Shown here piece after piece: positions 35,680-45,343 of a stretch of 64,000 nt of DNA. Below the pieces are notes generated by a model, which had not been told where the DNA came from, did not search any database, and saw only the letters and a program-made list of their open reading frames with translations. The DNA is from CAVXNP01 sp963763305 (lineage in GTDB: Bacteria > Pseudomonadota > Gammaproteobacteria > Xanthomonadales > Rhodanobacteraceae), in assembly GCA_963763305.1 (NCBI GenBank), contig CAVXNP010000001.1:2294001-2358000 (forward strand), given 5' to 3'. Position 1 is the first letter of the stretch. Each line of letters starts with the position of its first letter. A program made the translations under genes and the position numbers.

Positions 35680-35710
35680 CGGTCCGAGGACCACACAGGG
35701 GTACGGCAAG

Positions 35711-36931
35711 ATGGCTTTCAATATCGCATTGAGCGGTCTCAACGCGGCCTCCTCGGATCTCGAGGTCACCGCCAACAACATCGCCAACACCGGCACGGTC
35801 GGCTTCAAGGGCTCGCGCGCCGAGTTCGCCGAGCTGTACAACGCCGCCGGCATGAACCTCAGCGCCACCCAGGTCGGCAGTGGCGTGCGGTTGTCCCAGG
35901 TGGCCCAGCAATTCAACGCCGGCAATGTGGAAACCACCAACAACAGCCTGGACTTCGCCATCAGCGGTGACGGCTTTTTTACGCTGCACGACGACAAGGG
36001 CTATTCGTATACCCGTGCCGGCGCGTTCCGCCAGGATCCCAACGGCTTCGTCACCAACTCGGCCGGCCAGCGCCTGCAGATCTTCCCGCCCAACGGCAAC
36101 GGCACCTTCAATACCAGCACCCTGACCGACCTGCAGCTGGTCACTTCGCAGAACGCGGCGCAGGCCACCGGTACCGTGCAGATGTCGCTGAACCTTCCGT
36201 CGGACGCGACCGTCCCGGTGAACGCGTTCGATCCGAACGACGCGCTCAGCTACAACCAGGCCACCCCGTTCACCGCCTATGACTCGCTTGGCGCCACCCA
36301 TAACGGCACCGTGTACTTCGTCAAGGGCGCGGCGGCCAATGCCTGGACCGCGCAGCTGTATGTCGATGGGGTGGCTGCCGGTCCGGCGCAGGCGCTCTCC
36401 TTCACCACCACCGGCGCGCTGGCCACGCCGGCCGGCGGCCAGTTGACGTTCCCGGGACTGTCGGTGAGCCCCGGCGCCGATCCGCTGGCGGTCACGGTGG
36501 ACCTGTCGCGGGCGACCCAGTTCGGCAACGCCTACGCGGTCACCACGATCAACCAGGACGGCTATCCCACCGGCACGCTGTCGAACATCGACGTGTCCGC
36601 CGACGGCACCGTGCAGGCGAAGTTCTCCAACGGGCAGTCCAGTGCGCTGGGCCAGCTGGCGCTGGCCAAGTTCAGCAACCCGCAGGGGTTGCGCCAGCTG
36701 GACAACACCAACTGGTCGGCCTCGCCCGATTCGGGCACCCCGGTGCAGGGGGCGGCCGGGTCGGGCACCTTCGGCAACATCCAGTCCGGCGCGCTGGAGG
36801 CGTCCAACACGGCCGACCTCACCGCGCAGCTGGTCAACATGATCAAGGCGCAGCGCAACTACCAGGCCAATGCGCAGGTGATCTCCACCGACGACAAGCT
36901 GACCCAGACCATCATCAATATCCGCAACTGA
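35711..36931 (+). CDS. flgE: Flagellar hook protein FlgE
   Basis: A 406-residue hook subunit. N-terminal rod motif LSGLNAASSDLEVTANNIAN, then TGTVGFKGSRAEFAELY; a central variable D2 region; and the C-terminal helix (GALEASNTADLTAQLVNMIK, then AQRNYQANAQVISTDDKLTQ). Length matches short hook proteins (about 400). It is followed by a spacer containing a long hairpin before flgF. Confidence 0.95.
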   Translation: MAFNIALSGLNAASSDLEVTANNIANTGTVGFKGSRAEFAELYNAAGMNLSATQVGSGVRLSQVAQQFNAGNVETTNNSLDFAISGDGFFTLHDDKGYSYTRAGAFRQDPNGFVTNSAGQRLQIFPPNGNGTFNTSTLTDLQLVTSQNAAQATGTVQMSLNLPSDATVPVNAFDPNDALSYNQATPFTAYDSLGATHNGTVYFVKGAAANAWTAQLYVDGVAAGPAQALSFTTTGALATPAGGQLTFPGLSVSPGADPLAVTVDLSRATQFGNAYAVTTINQDGYPTGTLSNIDVSADGTVQAKFSNGQSSALGQLALAKFSNPQGLRQLDNTNWSASPDSGTPVQGAAGSGTFGNIQSGALEASNTADLTAQLVNMIKAQRNYQANAQVISTDDKLTQTIINIRN

Positions 36932-36936
36932 TGGAT

Positions 36937-36997
36937 GAGGGGCTAGGGACGAGGGGCGAGTAAGAGCGCGCCTTTCCTTCGCCCCTCACCCCTGACC
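36937..36997. repeat. Long imperfect inverted repeat between flgE and flgF
   Basis: The left arm (GAGGGGCTAGGGACGAGGGG and three more bases, 36937-36959) is complementary, with small bulges, to the right arm (TCGCCCCTCACCCCTGACCTC-type, 36979-36999). The loop is about 19 bases. It sits in the flgBCDEFGHIJKL operon and could attenuate or process the transcript. Confidence 0.55.
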
Positions 36998-37023
36998 TCT
37001 TGCCCCTCGCTCCTGGAGTACCC

Positions 37024-37764
37024 ATGGACCGCTCGCTTTACGTAGCCATGACCGGCGCCACCCAGATGATGCGGGCGCAGTCCGAAGTGGCGCACAACCT
37101 GGCCAATGCCGACACGGTCGGCTTCAAGGCGCAGATGTCGGCCTTCCAGGCGCTGCCGGTGCAGGGCCCCGGGCTGGCCACGCGGGTCAACGGCGTGGCC
37201 CAGGGCATGGGGCTGGACTTGCGTGCTGGCGGGCAGATCCAGACCGGACGTGAGCTGGATATCGCGGTGCAGGGCGACGGCTGGATCGCCGTGCAGGCGC
37301 CGGACGGCAGCGAGGCCTACACCCGCGCCGGCAGCCTGCAGCTGACCGCCGACGGTCTGCTCACCGACCAGCGCGGCAACCTGGTGCTGGGCGATGGCGG
37401 GCCGATCAGCGTGCCGCAAAGCTCGCAGATGAACATCGGCGCCGACGGCACCGTCTCCACCGTGCCGATGGGGCAGACCCCGGACACGATTGCCGCGGTC
37501 GGCCGGATCAAGCTGGTCAATCCGCCTTCGACCGAGCTGTCGCTGGGTAGCGACGGCCTGATGCATCTGGCCAACGGCGGCAACGCTTCCGCCGATCCAG
37601 CGGTGACCATCAAGTCCGGCGAGCTGGAATCGAGCAACGTCAACCCTTCCGAAACCCTGGTGCAGATGATCCAGCTGTCGCGCCAGTACGAACTGCAGAT
37701 CAAGGCGATCAAGAGCGCGGACGACAACGCGCAATCGGCCGCCCGCCTGCTGCAACTGACCTGA
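37024..37764 (+). CDS. flgF: Flagellar basal body rod protein FlgF
   Basis: A 246-residue proximal rod protein. The start MDRSLYVAMTGATQMMRAQS and HNLANADTVGFKAQ are typical of FlgF; the alternative start eight codons upstream is unlikely because a good GGAG stands just before 37024. The C-terminal rod motif is SGELESSNVNPSETLVQMIQ followed by LSRQYELQIKAIKSADDNAQ. Length is standard. Confidence 0.94.
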   Translation: MDRSLYVAMTGATQMMRAQSEVAHNLANADTVGFKAQMSAFQALPVQGPGLATRVNGVAQGMGLDLRAGGQIQTGRELDIAVQGDGWIAVQAPDGSEAYTRAGSLQLTADGLLTDQRGNLVLGDGGPISVPQSSQMNIGADGTVSTVPMGQTPDTIAAVGRIKLVNPPSTELSLGSDGLMHLANGGNASADPAVTIKSGELESSNVNPSETLVQMIQLSRQYELQIKAIKSADDNAQSAARLLQLT

Positions 37765-37795
37765 TCGTCGTCACGACGTCCAACGGAGAACGCCC

Positions 37796-38581
37796 ATGTT
37801 TTCGTCCCTCTGGGTTGCCAAGACCGGCCTCGATGCGCAGCAGACGCGCATGGACGTGGTGTCGCACAACCTCGCCAACGCCAATACCACCGGCTTCAAG
37901 AGCTCGCGTGCCGCGTTCCAGGACCTGGTCTACCAGAACCTGCGCCAGCCCGGTGGGCAGACCACCGAACAGACCCAGGCGCCCTCGGGCCTGATGCTGG
38001 GCACCGGCGTGCGCGTGGTCGGCAACGAGAAACTGTTCACCCAGGGCAACATCGAGCAGACCGGCAACTCGCTGGACCTGGCCATCCAGGGTCGCGGCTT
38101 CCTGCAGGTGACCATGCCCGACGGCTCGCTGGCCTACACCCGCGACGGTTCGCTGCACATGGACCAGAACGGCCAGATCGTCACCGCCAACGGCTACGCC
38201 GTGGATCCGGCGATCAGCGTGCCTGCCAACGCACAGAGCATCACCATCGGCAGCGATGGCACGGTCAGCGTCTCGCTGCCGGGGCAGGCCGCCACGCAGC
38301 AGGTGGGCACCGTGCAGCTGGCCGACTTCATCAACCCGGCCGGCCTGCAGCCCAACGGCGACAACCTGTACCTGGAAACCGCTTCCAGCGGTTCGCCGCA
38401 GATCGGCCAGCCCGGCCTGAACGGCCTGGGCACGCTGGCACAGGGCGCGCTGGAAAGCTCCAACGTCAACGTGGTCGAGCAGATGGTCGACATGATCGAG
38501 ACCCAGCGCACCTACGAGATGAACTCCAAGGCGATCTCGGCGGCCGACCAGATGCTGCAGTTCCTGACCAACAAGACCTGA
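37796..38581 (+). CDS. flgG: Flagellar basal body distal rod protein FlgG
   Basis: A 261-residue distal rod subunit, near-invariant in length. Motifs: MFSSLWVAKTGLDAQQTRMD, SHNLANANTTGFKSSRAAFQ, DLVYQNLRQPGGQT, and the C-terminal GALESSNVNVVEQMVDMIET followed by QRTYEMNSKAISAADQML. It has a good ribosome-binding site, and 14 bases separate it from flgH. Confidence 0.96.
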   Translation: MFSSLWVAKTGLDAQQTRMDVVSHNLANANTTGFKSSRAAFQDLVYQNLRQPGGQTTEQTQAPSGLMLGTGVRVVGNEKLFTQGNIEQTGNSLDLAIQGRGFLQVTMPDGSLAYTRDGSLHMDQNGQIVTANGYAVDPAISVPANAQSITIGSDGTVSVSLPGQAATQQVGTVQLADFINPAGLQPNGDNLYLETASSGSPQIGQPGLNGLGTLAQGALESSNVNVVEQMVDMIETQRTYEMNSKAISAADQMLQFLTNKT

Positions 38582-38595
38582 TCGAGGCCGCGACG

Positions 38596-39279
38596 ATGTC
38601 TTCCTTGCTTGTTCGAGCGTGTGTACTGGCCGCATTGGCGTTGCTGGCCGGTTGTGCCGGCGGCCCGCGGGCGCGCGACGATGCGCAGTGGGCCGCTACC
38701 GCCCCGGCCGTGGATATGGCGGTGGCGCCGCCGGCCGATGGCGCGATCTACCACGATGCGCAGAGCATGGAGCTGTTCGCCGATCCGCGCGCGCACCGGG
38801 TCGGCGACATCCTCACCGTGGCGCTGGTCGAGAGCACCCAGGCCAGCAAGAAGGCCACCACCAGCACCAGCAAGACCGACAAGGCGGACATCGCCTCGCC
38901 GACCATCCTCGGCCAGGGCGTGTCGATCGGCGGCAAGGCGGCCGGTATCGGCCTCAGCGGCGAACGCAGCTTCGACGGCGCCGGTTCCAGCACCCAGAGC
39001 AACCAGCTGACCGGGCAGATCACCGTGACCGTGGCGCAGCGTCTGTCCAACGGCAACCTGGTGGTACGCGGCGAGAAGTGGCTGGCGATCAACCAGGGGC
39101 AGGAGCTGGTGCGCATCTCCGGCATCGTGCGCCCGCAGGACATCGGCCAGGACAACGTGGTGCCGTCCACCCGGGTCGCCGACGCGCACATCAGCTACAC
39201 CGGCCGCGGCACCCTGGCCGATGCCAACACCCGTGGCTGGCTGTCGCGTTTCTTCAACTCCAAGTGGATGCCGTTCTGA
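38596..39279 (+). CDS. flgH: Flagellar L-ring protein FlgH
   Basis: A 227-residue outer-membrane lipoprotein forming the L-ring. The signal peptide ends in the lipobox LLAGC (Cys22). Family motifs are YHDAQSMELFADPRAHRVGD, ILTVALVESTQASKKATT, SNQLTGQITVTVAQRLSNGN, LVVRGEKWLAINQGQELVRI and GTLADANTRGWLSRFFNSKW. Stop and flgI start overlap as TGATG. Confidence 0.95.
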   Translation: MSSLLVRACVLAALALLAGCAGGPRARDDAQWAATAPAVDMAVAPPADGAIYHDAQSMELFADPRAHRVGDILTVALVESTQASKKATTSTSKTDKADIASPTILGQGVSIGGKAAGIGLSGERSFDGAGSSTQSNQLTGQITVTVAQRLSNGNLVVRGEKWLAINQGQELVRISGIVRPQDIGQDNVVPSTRVADAHISYTGRGTLADANTRGWLSRFFNSKWMPF

Positions 39280-40562
39280 TGCAGACCCAGCGCAAGCCAC
39301 GCCCGTCCGCCACGGCGATGGATGCCCACGATGCGCCCGCGCGGCCATCCGGGCGCCCTGCCACCCCACTGTCGCAACTGCTCGATCCGTCGGGCGAGCG
39401 CGCGCGCGCGGCGCAGCGCAGGGCGGAGATCCGCGCCGCGCTGCAGCGCTGGCGCGCCTTCGGCGCCAGCCTGCTGCTGTGCCTGGCCGGCGTGCTGCTG
39501 GCGCCACCGGCGCAGGCGGACAAGATCCGTGACCTGGTTCAGGTTGGCGGCGTACGCAGCAACCAGCTGATCGGCTACGGCCTGGTGGTCGGCCTGGACG
39601 GCAGCGGCGACCAGACCACCCAGGCGCCGTTCACCACGCAGAGCCTGGAAAACATGCTGCAGCAGTTCGGCATCACGGTGCCGGCCACCGCGCGACCGCA
39701 GCTGAAGAACGCCGCCGCGGTGATGATCACCGCGGACCTGCCGCCGTTCGCCAAGCCCGGCCAGACCATCGACATCACGGTGGCCTCGATCGGCAACGCC
39801 AAGAGCCTGCGCGGCGGCCAGCTTCTGATGTCGCCGCTGCGTGGCGCGGACGGCAATGTCTACGCGATCGCCCAGGGCAGCGTGGTGGTGGGCGGCGTCA
39901 GCGCGCAGGGCAAGAGTGGCTCCAGCGTGCAGGTGAACGTGTCCGACACCGGGCGCATTCCCAACGGCGCCTCGGTCGAGCGCAGCGTGCCCTCGTCGTT
40001 CGCTGCCGGCGGCGACCTGATGCTCAACCTCAACACCTCCGACTTCACCACCGCCGCGCGCATCGCGCAGGCGATCAACACAGCCTACGGCGCTGGCACC
40101 GCGCAGGCGGTCGACGGCGGCACGGTCAGCGTGCGCGGCCCGCAGGACCCGTCGCAGAAGGTGGCCTGGCTGGGCACCATCCAGAGCCTGGAGGTGACGC
40201 CGGGCGATGCCCCGGCGCGGGTGGTGGTCAATTCGCGCACCGGCACGGTGGTGATCGGTTCGGACGTGCGCGTGAGCGCGGCGGCGGTCGCTCATGGCGC
40301 GATCCAGGTCACCATCAGCGAGCAGCCCCAGGTCAGCCAGCCAGCGCCGTTTTCCCGTCGCGGGCAGACCGCGGTGGTGCCCAACAGCGACGTGCAGATC
40401 AGCGAGGAAGGCGCGCACATGTTTACGTTCGGCCCCGGCGTCAGCCTGGATACCATCGTTCGTGCGGTGAACCAGGTCGGCGCCGGGCCGAGCGACCTGA
40501 TCTCGATCCTGCAGGCGCTGAAGCAGGCTGGCGCGCTTCATGCAGAGCTCGTGGTGATCTGA
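39279..40562 (+). CDS. flgI: Flagellar P-ring protein FlgI with unusual N-terminal extension
   Basis: A 427-residue product from the ATG at 39279, which overlaps the flgH stop. Mature P-ring motifs are strong: ADKIRDLVQVGGVRSNQLIG, YGLVVGLDGSGDQTTQAPFT, PPFAKPGQTIDITVASIGNA and GVSLDTIVRAVNQVGAGPSD. The signal-peptide core (GASLLLCLAGVLLAPPAQA) does not begin until about residue 60. The only other in-frame ATG is 13 codons in, so the export signal sits behind at least 45 hydrophilic, Arg/Pro/Ala-rich residues. FlgI is normally about 365 residues. Either the extension is real, a non-ATG start such as a CTG near 39447 is used, or an undetected indel lies upstream. Confidence 0.92.
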   Translation: MQTQRKPRPSATAMDAHDAPARPSGRPATPLSQLLDPSGERARAAQRRAEIRAALQRWRAFGASLLLCLAGVLLAPPAQADKIRDLVQVGGVRSNQLIGYGLVVGLDGSGDQTTQAPFTTQSLENMLQQFGITVPATARPQLKNAAAVMITADLPPFAKPGQTIDITVASIGNAKSLRGGQLLMSPLRGADGNVYAIAQGSVVVGGVSAQGKSGSSVQVNVSDTGRIPNGASVERSVPSSFAAGGDLMLNLNTSDFTTAARIAQAINTAYGAGTAQAVDGGTVSVRGPQDPSQKVAWLGTIQSLEVTPGDAPARVVVNSRTGTVVIGSDVRVSAAAVAHGAIQVTISEQPQVSQPAPFSRRGQTAVVPNSDVQISEEGAHMFTFGPGVSLDTIVRAVNQVGAGPSDLISILQALKQAGALHAELVVI

Positions 40563-40579
40563 CCGAGAACGCCAAATTC

Positions 40580-41685
40580 ATGACACCCGTCAACAGCGCC
40601 ACGCCCGCCCTCGACACCTGGACCGAGCTTTCCGGCTTCGCCCAGTTGCGCGCGCAGGCCAGGGCCGATGACAAGTCGGCCTTGCCGGCGGTGGCCAAAC
40701 AGTTCGAGGCGATCTTCACCCAGATGATGCTCAAGACCATGCGCGATGCCAACGCCAGCTTCGGCGACGGCATGGGCGACAGCGAGCAGGGCAAGGCCTA
40801 CCAGGACCTGTTCGACCAGCAGTTGTCGCTGAGCCTGTCCAACGGCACAACGGGCTGGGCATCGCGCGCATGCTGATCCGCCAGCTCGGCGGCAAGGACG
40901 GCGCCGCGAGCGACCCCGCCGCCGCCGGCAAGGCGCGGGTGGCTGGCATCGCGGCGGGTGGCTCGGCCACCGGCAGTGCCGGCCTGTATGGGGCGGCAGC
41001 GCGGCTCGACTCCGGCACCGAAGCGTTGCTGAATCTGGGCAACCCGCACGGCAACACCGGCGCGGACGAGCTGCTGCCGCTGACTGCCGCTCACCTGGGA
41101 GCCGCGGCCAGCCCCTGGCGCCAGGCGCTGGGCCAACTGGGCCAGCGCGCGATCAAGGGCGTGGACGCTGCCGCCGGGGTATTGCCCGGCGGTGATCCGG
41201 TGCAGTTCGTGCAGGCGCTGGCGCCGCATGCCCGCGCCGCCGCCGAAAAGCTGGGCGTCTCGGTGCGCGCCCTGCTGGCCCAGGCGGCTCTGGAAACCGG
41301 CTGGGGCAAGCATCTGCCCACCCGCGGCGATGGCAGCAGCAGCTTCAACCTGTTCGGCATCAAGGCCGGCCACAGCTGGGACGGCGACAAGGTCAGCGTG
41401 CCCACGCTGGAATACGAAGACGGCGTGGCGGTGCGCCGGCGCGACAACTTCCGCGCCTACGACGATCCATCCCAGTCGTTCGCCGATTACGCCCGGATGA
41501 TCCGGAACAACCCGCGCTACGCGCAGGCGCTGGGCCAGGGCGAGAACATCGCCGGCTTCGCGCATGCGCTCAGCCGTGGTGGCTATGCCACCGACCCGGC
41601 CTACGCGGCCAAGCTCACCGCCATCGCCAACAGCCCGCAGATGCGCCAGGCGCTGGCGACGCTGGACGGAGCACCGCTCAAGTGA
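40580..41685 (+). CDS. flgJ: Flagellar rod assembly protein/muramidase FlgJ, apparent frameshift
   Basis: A dual-domain protein of about 368 residues. The N-terminal rod-binding domain has PAVAKQFEAIFTQMMLKTMR and GKAYQDLFDQQLSLSLSNG. At 40847-40851 a base appears to be missing (ACAAC for ACAAAC); restored, it reads GTNGLGIARMLIRQLGG. The C-terminal glucosaminidase domain has VQFVQALAPHARAAAEKLGV, LLAQAALETGWGKHLPTRGD, and SFNLFGIKAGHSW, with Glu in ALETGWG as the probable catalytic acid. It cuts peptidoglycan to let the rod through. Confidence 0.92.
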
Positions 41686-41759
41686 CGCGCCGGCAAGCCG
41701 TCACAGCGGGTATGAACATGACGCACGTCATGACCAGGTCCATTGCCGTGGACGCCGCA

Positions 41760-41859
41760 GCCTTTCCCCCCGTGGGTACGGGGAGCCTGGGCGGTAGAAA
41801 CGTTCGGGGTCTTACAGCCCGAATGGCTTCTGTCGCCCAGGCCCCCAGGGGGGAAGGGC
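41760..41859 (+). other. Three-tier nested stem-loop upstream of flgK
   Basis: Three coaxial pairings: 41760-41771 with 41848-41859 (GCCTTTCCCCCC/GGGGGGAAGGGC, one G-T), 41785-41797 with 41830-41842 (GCCTGGGCGGTAG/CTGTCGCCCAGGC, 11 of 13), and 41803-41808 with 41818-41823 (TTCGGG/CCCGAA, loop 9). It fills much of the 261-base flgJ-flgK gap. It could be a leader RNA structure or a small non-autonomous inverted-repeat element. Confidence 0.55.
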
Positions 41860-41946
41860 GGTGTGCGGCGGCGATAGCTGCACGCAGCAGGCGTGCCGGC
41901 CCGGCCAGCGTTGCGGCCAGCCCCCACCCACGATCGAGGAATCGCC

Positions 41947-43823
41947 ATGGCTGACCTGCTTTCGACCGGTGTTTCAGGTCTGCTCGCCTCGCAGATCGGA
42001 TTGAGTACGGTCGGCCACAACGTGGCCAACGCCAATACCGATGGTTACAGCCGCCAGCAGGTCACCTATGCCGCGCGCGCACCGCAGCAGCAAGGTGGCT
42101 TCTACGTCGGCACCGGCGTCAACACCGCAGCGGTGCAACGCGCCTACAGCCAGTACCTGAACAATGCGGTGTGGACGGCCAGTGCCAGCCAGGGGCGTGC
42201 CAGCACCTTCCAGGCACTGACCGGCCAGATCAACAATCAGCTGTCGGGCAGCAGCAACCTGCAGACCTCGCTGGACAGCTTCTTCGGTGCGGTACAGGAC
42301 ATGGCCAACGCGCCGTCCGATGCCGCCTCGCGCCAGGTGCTGCTGGCCCGTGGCAACGCGCTGGCCAGCACCTTCCGCTCGCTCTCGGGCCAGTTCTCGC
42401 AGCTCGATGGCCAGGTGCAGGGGCAGATCATCGACACGGTCGACGCCATCAATGCCGACAGCGCCGGCATCGCGCAGCTGAACGACCGCATTCGCGCGTC
42501 GAACTGGGATCAGGGCGAGCCCTCGGACCTGCTCGACCAGCGCGACGCGTTGGTCAAGAAGCTCGCCGGTGAGGTGGGCATCAGTGTGGCGCAGCAGAAC
42601 GACCACACCATCAGTGTCTTCGTCGGCAATGGACAATCGCTGGTCAGCGGTGGCCTGTCGCACGACCTGGCCACGGCTCCCAACGACTATGACGTGACCC
42701 GCGTCGAAGTGGTCGGCAAGGATTCGGGCAGCGTCTTGAGCGGGCGCATCGGTGGCGGATCGCTGGGTGCGCTGCTGGATTTTCGCAGCACCGTGCTGGA
42801 TCCGGCGCAGAACCAGCTGGGCCGTGCCGCGCTGGCGATGACCCAGGCGTTCAATGCACAGCACGCGCAGGGCGTGGACCTGCAGGGCCAGCTGGGCGGC
42901 GACTTCTTCGATGTGCCGGGACCGCTGGTGCAGGCGGCCGGTAGCAACACCGGCAGCGCCAGCTTGAGCGCCAGCATCGGTGATCTGGGTGCGCTGGGCA
43001 GCAAGGACTACATCCTGGGCTACGACGGCAGTGCCTGGAGCCTGCGCGACGGCAGCGGCAACAACATTGCAGTGACTGGCACCGGCACCGCGGCCGATCC
43101 GTTCGTCGGTGCCGGTCTCTCGCTGGTGGTGAGTGGCGCCCCCTCGGCCGGCGACAGTTTTCGTATCCAGCCCACGCGCCAGGCTGCCGCGGGCATCGGC
43201 GTGGCCATCGACGATCCGAACAAGCTGGCGGCGGCGCGGCCGCTGCTGGCCAGTGGCGCCAGCGCCAACAGCGGCTCGGCCACGGCCGGCGCGATCTCGG
43301 TAATCGATGGCACTGACCCGAATTTGTTCGCTACTGCGAACATTGTCTTCAGCTCGCCCACCAGCTACAGCATCGACGGCGGAGCCGGCGCAGACCTTCG
43401 CCGTGGGCGACACCATCAGCTACCAGGGCTGGTCGCTCACGCTGGACGGGGCGCCCGGCGGCCGGCGACAGCTTCACCGTCGCGGCCAACAGCAACGCGC
43501 GCGGCGACAACGCCAACGCGCTGGCACTGGGCGCGGTGGCCAACCTGGGCATTCTCGACGGCGGTGCCACCAGCGTCGGCAAGGCCTACGGCCAACTGGT
43601 CAGCCAGGTCGGCAGCGCCGGTGCGCTGGCCGACGATGCGATGACTTCGCAAACGGCCATCTACAACCAGGCCATGGCCGCCCAGCAAAGCGTCAGCGGG
43701 GTCAACCTGGACGAGGAGGCGGCCAACCTGGTGCGCTTCCAGCAGGCCTACCAGGCCTCGGCCCAGGTCATTTCCACCGCCAGCAGTATCTTCGACGCGC
43801 TGCTTGGCGCGGTAAGGGGTTGA
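41947..43823 (+). CDS. flgK: Flagellar hook-associated protein 1 FlgK, two apparent frameshifts
   Basis: About 624 residues, forming the first hook-filament junction. N-terminus: MADLLSTGVSGLLASQIGLS, then TVGHNVANANTDGYSRQQV. The frame breaks at about 43385 and 43457, each by one extra base in a G/C run. Corrected, it reads GGAAQTFAVGDTISYQGWSL, then GAPAAGDSFTVAANSNARGD. The C-terminus is SGVNLDEEAANLVRFQQAYQ followed by ASAQVISTASSIFDALLGAV, the invariant FlgK end. ATG at 41947 follows a GAGGA-type site. flgL begins two bases after the stop. Confidence 0.93.
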
Positions 43824-43825
43824 TC

Positions 43826-45019
43826 ATGCGCGTCTCCACCAGCTGGATGCAGCAACAATCGGTGAACACCATGCTGGACCGGCAGGGTGACCTGTCGCAC
43901 CTGCAGAACCAGCTCGGTACCGGCAAGCGCATCAACCAGCCGTCGGATGATCCGGTCGGTGCGGCCAACGCACTGGAGCTGGGGCACCTGTCGGCCGATA
44001 CGGCCCAGTACCAGCGCAACATTTCGGCCGCCAACGGCCGGCTGGGACTGGAAGAGCAGTCGCTGGCCTCGGTCGGCAACGTGCTGGGCCGGGTCCGGGT
44101 GCTGCTGCTGCAGGCGGCCAACGGTACGCAGACCGACGAGACCCGCAACGACATCGCCGACGAAATGGTGCAGCTGCGCCATCAGCTGCTGGGCCAGGCC
44201 AACAGCAAGGACAGTCAGGGCGACTACATTTTCGCCGGCAACCGCACCGGCTCGGCGCCGTTCGTCTCGCAGACCAGCGGCGTCAGCTACGTGGGCGATG
44301 ACGGCCAGCGCATGGTGGCGGCCGGTCCCGGCCTGCAGGTGGCCACCGGCGACCCGGGCAGCGACCTGTTCATGCGCGTGCCGACTGGCAATGGCACCTT
44401 CGCGGTCAGCGCGACGGCGGGCAACACCGGCACCGCCGTGGCCGGCGCCAGCAGCGTCACCGACGCCAGCGCCTGGGATGGCGGCAGCTACAGCATCGTG
44501 TTCACCGCCGCCGACGCGTATGAAGTGCGCGACAGCGGCGGTGCGGTGATCGACAGCCAGGCCTACGACCCCGCCAATGGCGGTGCGATCGCTTTCCGCG
44601 GGATCCAGGTGGCGGTCAGCGGCACGCCGGCCACCGGCGACAGCTTTGCGGTGGCGCCATCGGGCAGCCAGGACATGTTCACCACGCTGGACAACATCAT
44701 CGGCACCCTGCGCCAGACTGGCGGCGGCAACGCGGCAGCGCAGAACGCGCTGAACACCCAGTTCGCCAACCTGGACCAGTCGATCGACGTGATGACCCGC
44801 GCGCGCGCCGGCATTGGCGCGCGCATGAACGCACTGGACCAGCAGGGCGCGCTGAACGACGACCTGTCGCTGCAGTACCAGAGCACGCTGTCGGACGTGC
44901 AGGACCTCAACTATTACGAGGCGGTCAGCAAGCTCAACCTGCAGCAGGCCTCGTTGCAGGCGGCGCAACTGACCTACACCAAGCTGCAGGGCTCGACCCT
45001 GTTCGATTACCTGAGGTAG
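43826..45019 (+). CDS. flgL: Flagellar hook-associated protein 3 FlgL
   Basis: A 397-residue second junction protein. The N-terminus is MRVSTSWMQQQSVNTMLDRQ with LGTGKRINQPSDDPVGAANA; the C-terminus is YYEAVSKLNLQQASLQAAQL followed by TYTKLQGSTLFDYLR, typical of FlgL. A longer upstream open frame is only the continuation of the shifted flgK frame and is not part of the gene. It is the last gene of the flgB operon. Confidence 0.95.
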   Translation: MRVSTSWMQQQSVNTMLDRQGDLSHLQNQLGTGKRINQPSDDPVGAANALELGHLSADTAQYQRNISAANGRLGLEEQSLASVGNVLGRVRVLLLQAANGTQTDETRNDIADEMVQLRHQLLGQANSKDSQGDYIFAGNRTGSAPFVSQTSGVSYVGDDGQRMVAAGPGLQVATGDPGSDLFMRVPTGNGTFAVSATAGNTGTAVAGASSVTDASAWDGGSYSIVFTAADAYEVRDSGGAVIDSQAYDPANGGAIAFRGIQVAVSGTPATGDSFAVAPSGSQDMFTTLDNIIGTLRQTGGGNAAAQNALNTQFANLDQSIDVMTRARAGIGARMNALDQQGALNDDLSLQYQSTLSDVQDLNYYEAVSKLNLQQASLQAAQLTYTKLQGSTLFDYLR

Positions 45020-45039
45020 CCGCCACCTGGAGCGGCACT

Positions 45040-45063
45040 TGTAGGAGCGGCTTCAGCCGCGAT
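45040..45063. repeat. REP element, GCGGCTTCAGCCGC core
   Basis: GTAGGAGCGGCTTCAGCCGCGA is the widespread Xanthomonadales/Pseudomonas-type REP; the palindromic core is at 45047-45060. It begins 21 bases after the flgL stop and may end or stabilise the flgB-L transcript. A related copy is at 62503-62532. Confidence 0.8.
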
Positions 45064-45226
45064 GGCTTTTGGCGGGGACAAGAGAAGCATTGCAGGCCCC
45101 ACCGAACCCAAGGCCAGCCAGGAGCGGACTGCGGCGGAAGCCGCTGGATGCGGTCCGGTGAGCGGCCAGCCGGAAGGGAGCGGTTCAGGGCCCCGGCGCG
45201 CTTTCGGGAACATTTCGTTGACGTAC

Positions 45227-45253
45227 TCAAGTTTCCGTGGTTGGCGTCGAAAA
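45227..45253 (+). promoter_or_regulatory. Sigma-28 (FliA) promoter for fliC
   Basis: TCAAGTTT, an 11-base spacer and GTCGAAAA: 13 of 16 matches to TAAAGTTT-N11-GCCGATAA. It lies 90 bases before the fliC start, in a 324-base gap otherwise holding only the REP element. Confidence 0.8.
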
Positions 45254-45343
45254 AGTGTCTGAGGCGGCGGTGTTCCCATCGGAATCCCCGCTGGCTACCA
45301 CCGCCGGCCACCGGCACTACAGACCCAAATTGGAGATACTCCC

